From the NCBI GenBank assembly GCA_019973155.2, contig BPQB01000006.1:496001-560000 (forward strand): a DNA stretch of 64,000 bases. The letters are read 5' to 3'. The notes under the pieces were generated by a model. It was not told where the DNA came from, ran no database searches, and saw nothing but the letters and a program-made list of their open reading frames with translations. The stretch is from Phanerochaete sordida (taxonomy: Eukaryota > Basidiomycota > Agaricomycetes > Polyporales > Phanerochaetaceae). How positions within the stretch are numbered: the first letter of the stretch is position 1; the number at the start of each line of letters is the position of its first letter. This document shows positions 46,030 through 57,843 of the stretch, in pieces. Made by a program: the position numbers and the translations under genes.

Positions 46030-46337
46030 GATGGAAGGGCCGCGGTGTGGCCACCCTCGGTCGGCCGACGCAAATTTCGGCGCCCGGCAGATCCCGCGCC
46101 ACAACGTTGCCAGTAGGCGCCCCCGCACGCGATGCTGGCGCTCTCGGAAGGTCTCACCGGGCATGCGCCCGGCTCACGCGGGCTTACACGCCTCATCCCG
46201 ACAGGCTGACAAATGGGGATCCCTTCTAATCAATGGGCGGGCCCGAACCGCTTTGACTACTTCGCCGCGCCGCGCCGCGTTGAAGTCCCTCGTCTGTCTC
46301 TTTCCCCCTCCTCACTCTCTCTCACGCGCCGACCACC
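46030..46337. other. intergenic region
   Basis: Between tRNA-Lys and the F-box gene; a C/T-rich leader precedes the ATG. No further feature. Confidence 0.45.
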
Positions 46338-47325
46338 ATGTCAGACGAGGTCCTCCCCGAGGAGCTCATCAGCGAGATCCTGCGGCACGCCCTCCACGCG
46401 CCGCCCGACGTCTTCCTCGACCCCGCACACGACCGCGCGTGGTTCGCCCGCCCCGACGCGCCGCCGAGCCCGCTCGCGGGCAGCGCGCTGCTGCGCGTCT
46501 CGCGGCGCTGGCGCCGCATCGGCACGCCGCTGCTCTTCGCGGCGCTCTGGCTCTCGCGCGCCGCGCACACGCGCACGGTGCTGCGCGTCCTGCGCGAGAG
46601 CCCCGCGCTCGGCGCGCTCGTGCGCGACCTGCGGCTCGACGGCGGCTTCGTGCCCGAGCTGCGCGACGCCGTCGCGCTCATGCCCGGCGTCCGCAATGTG
46701 CACCTGTCGTGGGTCGCGGGCAAGGGACACGATACCGACGGACTGTGGGAGGTGATGCCGATGCTGAGGCCGCGGCGGCTGTGGCTTGGTACGGCTGACT
46801 TTGTCGAGGAGGGGAGGCAAGAGCTTGTCCGCCTGATGAACCTGCTCGCGACGTGCTTCGTCGATTCATGGGATACTCTAGTGCGTATCGCTCATTTGTC
46901 TGTGATGTACATTTCGCTTATGAGGCCCGCCAGGAGTTCGTCCATCTCATCCACTGGTATCCCATGCTGCGCGTCATTGCAGACGCCCTGCAGCACGCGC
47001 CGGCTCTGAAGACGATGAGCGTACATGCCGAGGACGTGTACAACTGGTCGTGGAGCGCGGACAGCCTGAGCTTCCTCGATAACCCGAGCCTTCAGACGAT
47101 ACTCTGCCGCACCTCCGAGAACCTACGCGCCGCGCGGGACTTCCTCGAGAAGCGCGGTGTGAAGAAGCGCATCACGGACAGGCTCACGCTCGTTAGCGAG
47201 GGCGGCCCGTTGCAGGCCGCGTCTGCACCAGTGAGTACCCTAGCTGGGCCACCCATGTGGATGCTGACGGAGAACAGCAGCAACGGCCAGAGGTCTTTGA
47301 AGGCATGCGCATGATTCGGATCTAG
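46338..47325 (+). CDS. F-box-like protein
   Basis: Starts MSDEVLPEELISEILRHAL, then LRVSRRWRRIGTPLLFAALW, the usual agaricomycete F-box. LRR-like spacing follows (LGALVRDLRLDGGF, VRNVHLSWVAG, LQTILCRTSENL). An intron joins DSWDTL to EFVHLIHW at ~46879-46930. At the 3' end a GTGAGT donor after ASAP and a CAGCAG acceptor at ~47280 give the tail QRPEVFEGMRMIRI, stop at 47323. Without that intron the protein ends at 47314 with an unrelated tail. It probably recruits a target to an SCF ligase; the target is unknown. Confidence 0.7.
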
Positions 47326-47618
47326 AGAGAACTTTTGCTATATCCCAGGCTGTATCATGATATCCTGTACAGTAAACAGACAACCGCACTCTGTTGATCA
47401 CTTCAATTTCTACATCTGCTTTCGTTAGTTCGCTGCTGTACAGTACATCCATCCTTACGAGGTAGTCATCGTGTTACATGTTACTTGATTCCGAGTGTTT
47501 AGCAGTGGTATGAAGCGTTGCGGAGGGTGATATCGTGCGGAACTTCGTGGCTTCGTGAGAAGGGGGAAGGACTGCAAGGAGGGGAGAGAGGCGTGGATGG
47601 TGACCGATCGGCCCGCGG

Positions 47619-48350
47619 CTAGGCATCGTAGGCGGGCGGTGCGTCCAGCGGTATCTCGCCGTTCGCATTCGCATTCGGGGGCATAGGAGTCGTGGAGAGC
47701 GACGGCCCGGGCGAGTTGTACGACGCTACACCACCGTCAACGCCCGCCTCTCGAAACACACGGAGGCGCACTCACGCAGGCCCTCCTCCTCGTCCGCGCC
47801 CTGGCGGCGCATGTAGATCGCGCGCTCGCGCGTCTTCTCGAGCGCGCCGACGAACTCGAAGAGGCCCTTGTCGCGGAAGCGCAGCTCCGCGTGCGTGCCG
47901 TCCGCGAGCCCGCCGCCGGGCGTCGGGCGCACGTCGAGCGCGAGGAAGTTCGCGCCGAAGAACGGCTGCTCGAACTTCGTCGCGAGGATCGCGGTGAGCG
48001 GCACCGAGAGCGAGTCGAGCACGCCGTCCGCCGGCGGCGCGGCCGCGACGAAGATCAGCTGCGCGATGGGGCGGATGCGTCAGGGCGCGGGCGGGGCGGA
48101 GGTGTGCGCGACGCACCCGTGTGTCCGTCAGCCAGAGGCCGCCCGTCGTCGTGATCTTCTTCTCGTTGCTCGGCGCGCTGGGGCTCGAGGACGAGCTGGG
48201 GCCCGTGCTGTACTGCGGGGCCGAGCCTATCGAGCTTGGGATGAGGAGCGTGAGCTCGACGCTTGGAGGCTCGACGGTGCGGATGATCAGCTCATGGGGG
48301 AGGGGAACAGGTGAGCGGTCGTCCGAAAGCATTGTCCAGTTGAGAGCCAT
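47619..48350 (-). CDS. WBP2-like protein (GRAM domain, C-terminal PPxY)
   Basis: Starts MALNWTMLSDDRSPVPLPHE, like animal WBP2 (MALN start). The GRAM/PH-like domain has KKITTTGGLWLTDTR-LIFVAAP, LSVPLTAILATKFEQPFFGAN and DVRPTPGGGL, then AELRFRDKGLFEFVGALEK. The last exon is Asn/Pro-rich and ends LDAPPAYDA, a WW-domain ligand (PPxY). Homologues bind WW proteins such as HECT ubiquitin ligases; in yeasts the partner would be the Rsp5 class. Introns follow LTDTR (~48060-48120) and EEEGL (~47715-47775). An upstream in-frame ATG exists, but 48350 matches the family start. Confidence 0.8.
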
Positions 48351-48494
48351 GATGGTCTTTGATTCAGAATCGCTGTAGTGGCAGGTAATGAGAGTAACGA
48401 TTGGGAATACAGCCATGCCCTGTGCAGCCTCAGGCCGAGGAGGGCCATAGCTCATCCTTCATACTTCAATGTATTGGAGCTTCTCCCCTGTAAT

Positions 48495-48578
48495 GGCTAC
48501 CTGGCGCAATGGTAGCGCGTTTGGCTTCGATCGCCTAACGGTACCAAAAGGTTGCAGGTTCGAGTCCTGCGGTGGTCA
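48495..48578 (+). tRNA. tRNA-Arg(TCG) with 12-nt intron, copy 1
   Basis: Acceptor GGCTACC pairs with GGTGGTC with two G-T pairs. The anticodon stem is TTTGG/CCAAA, and the loop C-T-TCG-A-[intron TCGCCTAACGGT]-A gives anticodon TCG. The T arm is GCAGG-TTCGAGT-CCTGC. Discriminator A. Confidence 0.9.
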
Positions 48579-49117
48579 ATACACACACTTGTGACGGTTG
48601 TTTTTTTTGTTGTCTCGGACTCACTGTGCAGTGTTGTCATTCACAGGAGAAGCTCGAGCCTCACGAGTAGTTCCCACCCAGATTGTCAATGCTGCAGCTC
48701 TGAGCTGTCTATAACATAGTACGCGGCATGTCTAATGTCTGCAGCCATCTGGCACATCATGCCTACCGTGTTCAACAGTCGCGTTCAACCCGCTTTTCGT
48801 GAATGCTTCCAGGCTCCCTTACGGGTAGCTCATCCGTAGCCCATGTCCAATGTTGTCAGTCCCATGCTCAGGGTAGCACTGTGACAATATCCGCATTTAC
48901 GGCAATTGTAGGCAGAGGCCTCAACATGGCGGACGCGATCACCGTCCAGTGATTGAACAAGCGCCGAAAGGGTGGCCTGAAAGTTCGCGTCTTGGGACGA
49001 GACCATGTCCTGCCGTTGTCCCCAGCGGCCTCCGAGTCTCGTGTCTGATATTTACGTACTCTGTCACCGCGGGACCACTTCTCCTCGACTTGTATAGCGC
49101 GTCTCTTCCCACCATCG
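48579..49117. other. intergenic region
   Basis: Begins with a run of T (TTTTTTTTGTTG at ~48600) that fits RNA polymerase III termination of the tRNA. The rest is the promoter of the Cdc7 gene. No other gene seen. Confidence 0.5.
48600..48608 (+). terminator. Pol III terminator of tRNA-Arg copy 1
   Basis: A run of T starting ~22 bases after the tRNA 3' end on the transcribed strand, as expected for RNA polymerase III release. Confidence 0.6.
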
Positions 49118-51849
49118 ATGTCGGCGGCCTACCTTCTCTCCACACACTCGTCGAACCCGCTCGAGGCACCACCCTCTGACCCGCGCAACCGCGCGTTTGT
49201 GCGCTCCTACCAGGAAACGAAGGCTGAGCTCGACGTGGACCTCGACTCCTCAGACGACGACAAGAAGCAGAACGCGCGCACGGTGCAGGCGTATCAGTCG
49301 CACATCGCGAACCTCTACCCCGACATGGGCGGCCGGGGTGTGGCCAAGGGGTCAGAGCGGCGGGAGGGCAAGCAGAGGGCGCGTGAGCTAGAGGAAGACG
49401 TCAGCTATATGCAGGCGGACGTCAAGGGCAAGGGTCGGGCTCTGCCTGGGCGAGAGGACGAGGAGGACGGACGAAGGTATGTGGACCTCGACAACGACAT
49501 GAGCGACGAGGGTGTCCCCGCGCCTGGCGAGTGCCAGGTGGTTCTGGACGAAGACGAGGAGCCGGACGCGGTCAGTCAGGACCCTGCAGGGAGTGGCGGG
49601 AACGTGGGCAGCGACGCCGAGATGCAGACGCAAGACGGTGAACAAGAGGACGATGTAGACCCCGAAGATATACCCGAGCTCGACCACGCCGGCTCTTCCT
49701 CATCCTCCGCCAACCTCCCCTCCTCATCCCTCTCGCTCCTGGTCAAGCCTCCAGAGGAGCAGTATGACATCCAAGTCGAGATGACCGACCTCGAGCAGGC
49801 CGTGCCCGAGCTTGCGAAGAACTACCGGCTGGTAGACCGCCTCGGCAGCGGCACGTTCTCGAGCGTGTACAAGGCGGCCGACCTCAATTACGAGAACTTT
49901 GACAATTTGATTTGGGAACGCGGAAACTATGCGCAGCCTACCACAGCGCCCTTCTACGTTGAGTTTGGCGAGGAAGTGCGCGTGTATACGCACGCGGAGG
50001 CCGAGAAGAAGCGGAGCTCAGGACGCGTATATGTCGCGGTGAAGCGCATATACGTGACCAGCGGGCCCGAACGCGTCCGGAACGAGCTCGCGATCATGGA
50101 AGACTGCATGGGTTGCCGGCATACAGGTCAGCTCATTGAGGCGTTCCGACATCGCGATCAGGTGGTGGCTATCATGCCCTACTGTAGAAACGATGACTTC
50201 CGGGTATGTCCCTGGCCTCTGCCCTCGCTGAAGACGCGTCTCGTTCTCATCGTTGAGCTTTGCTCCGCCAGCACTACTTCCGAACTCTGTCTTTACCAGC
50301 CATCAAACAGTATTTCCGATGTATGTTCCGCGCACTACACGACATACACGCGCGTGGAATTATCCACCGCGACGTGAAGCCGGCGAACTTCCTGTTCGAC
50401 CCGCGCACTGGCGTCGGCACCCTCTGTGACTTCGGCCTCGCCAGCGTAAGTCCCCCGCTTTTCACCATATACCGTCGCGTTGACGCGGAGCAGCGGTTTT
50501 TCGTGGCGCTGACGGACGACTCTTCGCAGCGCATGGACCGCACGACGTCGCTAGGCGCGTGCCTGCACACTGGGCCAACCAGGCAGCATCCACACGGGAA
50601 GGTGAAGCGGGAGGAAGAGATGGACACGGACCACATCAAGAAGATGCAACGCGAGGCACGCGTCAAGTCGTCGTTGCCCAGCGATCGCGTTGGCTATCCC
50701 GAGCGCGACCAGCGTCCGCATAGCAAAGCAAATCGTGCTGGTACGAGAGGCTTCCGTGCACCTGAAGTGCTGTTAAAGTGCGGGCTGCAGACCGGAGGTG
50801 CGTAGTATGAACCACATACTCCAAGTCGTACTAACAAAGACACGTATACTGACATTTAGCCATCGACGTTTGGTCAGCGGGCGTGATTTTGCTCTTCTTC
50901 CTCACGAACAAGTTCCCTCTCTTCCAAGCGAGCGACGATGTCGAGGCCCTGATGGAGATTGCCACCATCATTGGAAAAAGGCAGATGGAGAAGGTTGCGA
51001 CATTACACAGTAAGTCTGAGTGTAGAGTGCGTACGCTTATTCGAGTGGTTCGCTCATAATTCTTGGCGCGCTACAGGCCGCGTCTTCCAAACAAATGTGC
51101 CGTCCATATCACAAGAGGGCATGACTTGGCGCAATTTTGTCGAGCGTCTCAACCCCGACCTACACACACCTCCAACAGACCCTGACACGCGATTTTGGCC
51201 TTACTGTCTGGAACCGCCCACAACGTCGGGTGGCTCTGCCAGCATTCGCGACCCACCAACCTCATCCTCGCCAAGCTCCTCCCCGCCAGCCGAATCACCT
51301 CCCTCCGACACACCTCTAGCAGACTTCGTCGCAGCCACACACGAGCAAGACGTCGCGGACGCGCTCTCCCTCGCCGAAGAGCTGCTACGGCCCGACGCCG
51401 TGAAGCGCCTCACGCCGCTCGCCGCGCTCGAGCACCCGTTCCTGCGCGACCCCGCGCTCGTGTGCGAGGGTCAGACCGAGGCCGACGTCGTCCCGCACCC
51501 GTTCGGCCTCGGCGTCTGCGGCGAGCTGCACTGGCAGGACGAGCGCGGGCGGCCGTACGTCGGCGTGTGGGACCCGCAGCGGCACGAGCGCAAGCGCAAG
51601 CGCGGCGCGGCGCGCGGCAGCCCTGCGCGCGCGCGCCGCAGGATCGCGGTGTACGAGCGCGGGCGCGGCGGCGAGGTGCAGGAGGTCGACCTCGATGCGG
51701 ACTCGGACGAGGAGTTCGAGGTCGACGAGTGCGGGCGGCGGGTCGTCCAGGGCATGATCTGGCGCACGGTCCTGGCGGGGCAGGGCATCGCGGTGGGGAA
51801 CAGCCCGTGCGAGTTCCATAAGGCGAAGCTCGGGTATTGGTTTGGTTGA
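49118..51849 (+). CDS. CDC7: Cdc7-type cell-cycle kinase (DDK catalytic subunit)
   Basis: Ser/Thr kinase that, with Dbf4, phosphorylates MCM helicase to fire replication origins. The acidic, Ser-rich N-terminal ~230 residues include [10 protein letters not shown]. The kinase domain has [40 protein letters not shown] (Lys and family-specific SGP segment), [23 protein letters not shown], a long insert before [14 protein letters not shown], and [15 protein letters not shown] second insert (RVFQTNVPS to SDTPLADF) precedes the C-lobe motifs [19 protein letters not shown] and EHPFLRD, and the end reads [13 protein letters not shown]. Large inserts in the activation region and C-lobe are the family hallmark. 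Introns are near 50203-50270, 50450-50490, 50795-50860 and 51010-51075. Confidence 0.88.
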
Positions 51850-52208
51850 TGTGTAGCTCGTTAGATTGCATTTGTACTTGAAGACACTCACTGTATTCTA
51901 TTGCATTCACGCTGTGGCAGGGCATTGATGGTTCCGTACGACAGCTCAGTTGTCGTGCCAGAATGATGATACGACAGTTATGGCCGTACACGCTCGCAAC
52001 ACATAGTTTGACGAATGCCGGTTCATAACTTACAGTGGATGCACCCCAAACCTCCAGTGTTCAGGGAAGTAAAAGAGGATATCCAATGTCTGCGTCTCTT
52101 CCACAGGAACCTGGAAGGTATACGAAGTCCAAAATTATTGCACACAGTGTACAGTATACTGTGTACACCTCTAAGTTAGAGTCGCAAAGAAAGAACTTGA
52201 CGCAAAAA
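51850..52208. other. intergenic region
   Basis: AT-richer 3' flank of the Cdc7 gene. No gene or repeat noticed. Confidence 0.45.
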
Positions 52209-52292
52209 TGACCACCGCAGGACTCGAACCTGCAACCTTTTGGTACCGTTGGGCGATCGAAGCCAAACGCGCTACCATTGCGCCAGGTAGCC
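52209..52292 (-). tRNA. tRNA-Arg(TCG) with 12-nt intron, copy 2
   Basis: Mature sequence identical to the copy at 48495-48578; the intron differs by one base (TCGCCCAACGGT). It lies in inverted orientation across the Cdc7 gene. The downstream TTTTTGCGTC on its coding strand could act as Pol III terminator. Confidence 0.9.
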
Positions 52293-52500
52293 TTACCCCT
52301 AATTCGCGCTTTAGCTCCCAGTCCAGCTGCCGTCCACTCGCTTCGGCTCCATCCCTCCTCAGATTCTGCGCTGATTTTGCGTACAATCTGCATAACATGA
52401 GAGCATACGAGGCGCGCCGCGCATCTGCAACAGACGTTACTGAAAATAAAGGGCGTGTATAATATCCAAGGTATATCGCAAGCCCGGTCCCCGCGCAAAT

Positions 52501-53694
52501 CTAGAGCCTCCCCCGCGCCCCCTGCTTGCGGTTCACCGCCGCAGGCGTGACCAGCGCCATCTGTGTCGACACGGCGAGGCAGCGCTGGTGCTCCTTCCAG
52601 CTGTCGTCCGCCGGCAGCGGCCCGTCCCCGACGTCCGCGGGCGCGGTCCAGAGCTCGATCACGGAGTCGTTGCGCGCGTTCGGCTCGTTGATGAACTTGC
52701 TCTGCGTGAAGACGGCGACGGTGCGCGGCGACGTATTCGGGTCTGTCGGCGGCGGGATCGGGAACTTGAACTCGAGCGTCATGACGATCGTCGGGAGCCA
52801 GCTGCGGGAGCGTCAGCCTCCAGTGGTCGCTCGAGCCTGGCGAACGCCGAGAAGACACGCACGAGTTCTGTGCCGAGTACGTCGGGATCATGACCGTGTA
52901 CGAGCGGAAGCAGTCCGCGAAGAACGCGAGCAGCGACGGCCGCAGGCGCTCCCCGGCGTCGGTGAGCGTGATGTAGTCGCCCCAGACGAGCCCGCGCGGC
53001 GCCGCCTTGTACCGCGCCGCGTGCACGGGGTCCACGCCGCCGCGGATGTGGTCGCGGTAGTTGTACCGCGGGAGCTTCCACGCCTTGTCCGGCGCGCACT
53101 GCGCGGGGTGCGTGTGCATCGGCGTGTACGACGCGTAGGGCGACGGCGGGGCGAGGGTGAGTGGTTCGCGGTAGCCGGGGTCGGCGGTGGGCACGAGTTG
53201 CCCGAAGATGAGCTGGACGAGGACCTTCTCTTCGTCCTGCGCGCGTGTGAGCAGCGGGGCGCGGCGAGGAGGCGGGGGCTCACGTTCTGCACTATCGTCG
53301 CGGAGAGGTGCTTCAGGTCGCGCCCGGTCTTGACGTCGCGGATGTACACCTCGAAGGGGCCGACGACGGACGCGCGCATGAAGTGTGCGGTGACGTGGAT
53401 GGGGTCGGGGTGCTGCGTGGACGCTTGGTGCTTGACGGCGGCCTCGATGACCTGTGCCAGAACGTAGCCTGCGTGATGCGTGTGAGGAACACAACAGGCA
53501 GTGCGGTGCATCGTACACACCTCCGTTGGGCACACTACGACTCCGTGAGCTGGGTGTGCGATACGAGACGGACACCGGACTCACGAGAGCACCGTCCACT
53601 CCTCGTCGTGCGTCCCGCGATACACCGCGCGCCCGTCCTTCCCGTCCTCTCTGTACGCGAACTCAGCGTTGACGGCCTGGGAGAGCGGTGCCAT
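52501..53694 (-). CDS. thioesterase-like (hotdog-fold) protein
   Basis: About 350 residues. Starts MAPLSQAVNAEFAYREDGKD and, after an intron at ~53470-53568, continues GYVLAQVIEAAVKHQAS, HPDPIHVTAHFMRASVVGPF and TGRDLKHLSATIVQN, the first hotdog repeat of the acyl-CoA thioesterase (TesB-like) superfamily. The second half has DYITLTDAGERLRPSLLAFF, and, after an intron, SWLPTIVMTLEFKFPIP, then RCLAVSTQMALVTPAAV. A double hotdog is expected. The likely reaction is hydrolysis of an acyl-CoA or related thioester, but the substrate is unknown and catalytic residues cannot be fixed by eye. Confidence 0.72.
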
Positions 53695-55317
53695 GGCGCG
53701 GTCTGGTGCGGTTCGGGCGCAGGTCGTGCAGGCGGTAATGCATGGTTTGTTATAAGGTCGGCAGCGCGCGCCTACTCCCGCCCTCGTTCCGCTCGGTTCG
53801 CAGGCGCGATTTCACATGGACGCGTCGGGACCGCCGGATACAAACAAGCAACTCGCTGAGGCAGACTGGAGGCCTCTGATTCATCGTCGCTCTGCAAGCC
53901 TTTAGCTCGGCCACGGCGATGAACTACTCGGGCATGGGCCTCGTCGTTCGGCGGCGCAACGAGCTTGACCGCGTCGAGCATGCGCCGGAGCGCGGACGGC
54001 GACGCGGCGTTCAAGTCTGTACGTCGCGCGAGGTGAAGCTAGCAAGGTACTTACGTACCTTGAGGGTAAGGTGCTTGATAATATTTATTCGACCTGCTCA
54101 AATACTACGCTGCACGGGGCTGCACTCATATCTGCCGTGTTCTAGCTCTTTGCCTGTAGGGGCAGTAACGGCGGTGTGCGACGGTGTGCGAAAGGTCTGT
54201 CCTTGACGCGTCAAACTCCGATACCTTGGGATATCTTCACCTTCACCTCGCAGCAACACTACGCCGAACTGCTACTCGTAGCTATTCATCGACGTCGCAA
54301 CCTCCTTTCTGTCGTCATGCTGTCGAGATGTCGCGACAGTGCTTATTTATGACCACACTATGCCAGTGTACCTCAGCTTCAAGCGTTCTTTCCGTGGGAG
54401 ATTTCACTGGCTGTCACTATGCACAGACTGGATGGTGAGTACCTCCTGCGTCTCACCATCGGATGAGGCTGATCTCACTTTCGGCTCCAGGTCAATATTT
54501 ACTGTGATCACGATGCTGGTCGGTACTACTCTATGAGAAATACCCTATCTCACAACAAGGACAATGACACCCATCTGTCGGCAAGAAGATGGTATGTCCA
54601 GCGACATGTCTACCCACGGCTTCCCTTGCCCGATCTCGTGGTGGGACCAGGGCCAGCTAGGTATTCTCTACGCGTGGCAATCGTCGCCACAACATGAGAT
54701 GGCCACAGGAATCGTTGAAATCGAAGACGTCTTCAAGCTCGTGCACGGACATCAACAGTACACTGGACATGTCGTGTGAGTTATGCGGCGTACCATCTTC
54801 AATGTTCGCCAATGTCTGATTCCCCTATGTCAGGGCGGCATGTTTCCTGCAAAGCGTATGGCAAGGCACTCGCCACTTACGGCGAGGGACGCAGCGCTCC
54901 CCGGGGATTTTAATTTGTGGGAAACGATGCGCTAGTTTGATAGGTGCAGCCGCGTCGGCCCCTTATCGATATCCCTGGTCCTTTGCGGTCGCATACAACG
55001 AGCTGGGATTCAGAGTATCCTTCGCAGGTCCTCGAGTACCAAGGGCTGCGCACCGTCGCTGAGGCGACGCGGAAACAACAAATACTCATGGCGTTGGGAA
55101 CTACCACGTGCTCACAGCTGGAGACTGTAGTCAGACATCTCCTGACCACCTGCCGGCGAACACGCCTCGATCCTTCCGATGACCATGTTTGGAAGCTGTA
55201 GCTTTCATCTTTCACCTGCACAGCCGCTCGATGCGCTATTTAATGCCTTCCTCAAGGCCGCCTCTCACTTCCTCGACCTTGCGATTACCCTCTGTCTAGG
55301 CGTGCATCGCTAGGACT
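53695..55317. other. long intergenic region
   Basis: 1.6 kb between the thioesterase-like gene (minus) and the PPxY membrane protein (plus). Around 54339-54779 there are open frames with a good GTGAGTACC donor and a CTCCAG acceptor, ending EIEDVFKLVHGHQQ; they may be a decayed gene, but no family is recognised and frames do not join convincingly. No RNA or repeat. Confidence 0.4.
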
Positions 55318-57240
55318 ATGCCCGTGTACAATATTACAAGTTCGTCATGGTATCTCTCGCGCTTGCTGATGATACTAACTATCTCTACTTTTCGCTCACA
55401 GTTGACGATGCCAGTCCGCTAATCCAGTACGACGGGTGGTGGGCCGATACCTCGCATGGGGACCCGTCTTACGTAGACTACTACGATCAAACATTCCATG
55501 CGACTGAAACGACTGTGGGTAGTTTGCGCAAGGAACATGCTGTCTTCATCTAGCTCATGCCATCATGCAGGGCGGCACCGCTGGGCTGACCTTCAACGGG
55601 TCAGCTGTGTACCTATTTGGAGCCAACAGATTCAACCATGTACGTCTTCAAGGGACGTGCGGGCTTGATCCGTGTCTATGTCTCTAATTTACCTGACCGC
55701 ATTCCAGGACGGATACACAGTCACAGTCGATGATCAGGACACTACCGGAAATGGCTACTCTGCCTCCGCCCTCTTCCAACAGATTTTGTTCAACCAGACA
55801 GGACTGAGTCTGTCGCAGGAGCACCAAATATCCCTATCGAATACGCCTGCCCCAGCGGTGAACGCCTACGTGGATCTGGACTATGTCATCATTACTGCCG
55901 GCGACGGCGACGCCAGGTATGTCATTTTTGCTCTAACCATAAACGAGGACTGCATTGAGGCTGCATTTCTCAGCACGCAGTCGCAGGACATTGTCTGGGA
56001 CGATAGCATGGCGCAATACTCTTCAGGCTGGGATGACTCGCCGAACGGACTCGAAAGTAATTATTTTCACGGCACCATGCAGTACGCATCTCTCGCATTT
56101 ATCTCTCGGTGCCTAAATGAAATGTGCCGAAGCCGTACAAGCGTGGCGAATGCCTATGCATCGTTGACATTTGAAGGCAACGCCGTAGGAGTCTACGGTA
56201 CCACCTCCGTGGACCACGGATTCTTCAACGTCTCACTCGATGGCTCCCCGCCAATTAAGCTGAACGGCACCATGATACCAACCGACCAGCGCACCCCACG
56301 CTATCAGAATCTTCTCGTGAGCTCTTTTGCCATGTCCCGGAGAGTGTCGACTGAGGCAACATGCAGTACTGGGCTGGGGGCCTGTCATCCGGCTCACACA
56401 CCGTGACTATCACGAACATAGATACCAACAATCTTTCTCTGGACCTCGACAAGTTCGTCGTCTCTCGTTGGTCGCAATCCGGCTCAGGCAGCTCTGTGTT
56501 TGCCCCATCGAGTACCGGCGATCTCGGGGCGGCCACAACTACGACAGGCTTGCAAGATAGCGGTAGTAGCGGCCGGTGCGTGTTGTGCGGATGTTTATTC
56601 CGTATTCTGCTCGCTCATACGCAGCTCTTTCGCGATGCCTTCCACGATAGCTCCCACCACATTGCAACTGGCGCCATCGCCGGCAGTGTTGTCGCTGGCA
56701 TCGTCATCGCCGCTCTGATCGCGCTCGAGCTCGGGCTCTGCCTTCGCCGACGCCACCACAGACGCTACCGCAGCGAGCCCACGTCAGCGCACATCTTCAA
56801 CAGTCTTTTGGGGGATGGTGGCATCGTGGTCGGCTTGATCGAGCCTTTCACTTCGATAATACGGGCAGGCTCTTCGTCGCATGAGCGCAAGCCTTTCGGC
56901 CAGACGTCACCAGTAGCAAACCCAAATTTGCACGGTGCGACATCTACAAGCGCGCCGACATCGTCGACAGCTGCCCCGAGGTTCGCAGCCATCACAAGCG
57001 TAGCCTGCACAACTTCCGATACTCATGCGTTAGTGCAGGTACATACCACACATTGATCTCGACCAGCAGGGCACGCCTGCGACTGCGCCGTCCCCTGGGG
57101 CAGAAATCGAGCTGGAGCCGGTATGGCTGCCAGCTGAGAACCCGCATCAAGACTTTCCGCCGCCGAGCTATGCGCAGGCGACCGCGGCGGGCAGCTCGTC
57201 GCGCGGCCCGCTGCCGCTGCCTGTCCCGCCGTCCCGCTAG
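55318..57240 (+). CDS. single-pass membrane protein with two beta-rich ectodomains and PPxY tail
   Basis: Starts MPVYNIT and, after an unusual GTTCGT-donor intron, continues IDDASPLIQYDGWWADTSHG. A first unit runs through GLTFNGSAVYLFGANRF and YTVTVDDQDTTGNGYSASAL. A second, parallel unit has SQDIVWDDSMAQYSSGWDDS, ASLTFEGNAVGVYGTTSVDH, FFNVSLDGSPPIKLNG, and SHTVTITNIDTNNLSLDLDK. Repeating LTF-G-AV-YG and V-DG patterns suggest two related beta-sandwiches, possibly ligand-binding. A Ser/Thr linker leads to the membrane helix GAIAGSVVAGIVIAALIAL, a basic stop-transfer (RRRHHRRYR), and a cytoplasmic tail ending DFPPPSYAQATAAG, a PPxY motif. There are about seven introns. No signal peptide is obvious before IDDASP. 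It resembles a recurrent agaricomycete architecture of unknown function. Confidence 0.72.
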
Positions 57241-57843
57241 CCGCCGCCGCATCCCAGATCGTAGCTGCCCTCGCACAAATCCTGACAAGATTCACCGGCT
57301 CTTGAACAATGCCCCCCACTCGACTGTAATCTGCTGTCGCTCAGCCTGTCCTTCACCATGCCGCTGTTGGACTATCTGCTACACAACTCTGGTACTTGTA
57401 CACCCGTCCACCGCAAGACCCTATATTACTTAGCTCACTAGTATTCTGCAATTTGTTTCTCATGCTGTAGTCTGGGCTCCGAGCCGGCCAGGTCGCAGGT
57501 ATCGCTCGTGCTATGCGTCTGCGATGGGGCTGATTCGTCCATGGTGGACAACGCGTTTTACGGATGAATATCCAGACGTTGGAATTGGAGCCGGCTATAC
57601 AGAGTGCATTACGATATACTGGCAGGGGGATTGTCATGTCATCTAACGTAGGCTGTACATTGTGTATTTACAGAAAATATACAAGCTTTGAGGTCGCGGA
57701 TTGGATGGGGCGTTAGATATGGGTCGAACATGTGAAGGAGCAAATAAAGAGATGTACTGAGTCCATGTAGTTTGTGGTCCTGATTAGCCGGTATAAACCA
57801 CTTGACATATGTGTAGAAATGCAGTGCAGAAGCGGTCGGGGCC
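57241..57843. other. intergenic region between converging genes
   Basis: 3' flanks of the PPxY membrane protein and the coiled-coil protein. AT-richer; no gene seen. Confidence 0.5.

Noticed and set aside
48495..48578. Reading the tRNA as tRNA-Trp because CCA occurs in the arm
   Set aside because: The CCA belongs to the 3' anticodon stem (CCAAA pairing with TTTGG). With the intron at its standard position the anticodon is TCG.
52061..53599. 512-codon minus-strand frame
   Set aside because: It runs through the tRNA-Arg gene and mixes frames of the thioesterase-like gene; the intron-spliced model explains the conserved parts.
54339..54779. Open frames with a plausible intron (MPVYLSFKRSF..., ending ...KLVHGHQQYTGHVV)
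   Set aside because: The start resembles the MPVY start of the gene at 55318, but the exons do not join into a coherent protein and no family is recognised. It could be a decayed fragment; too weak to list as a gene.
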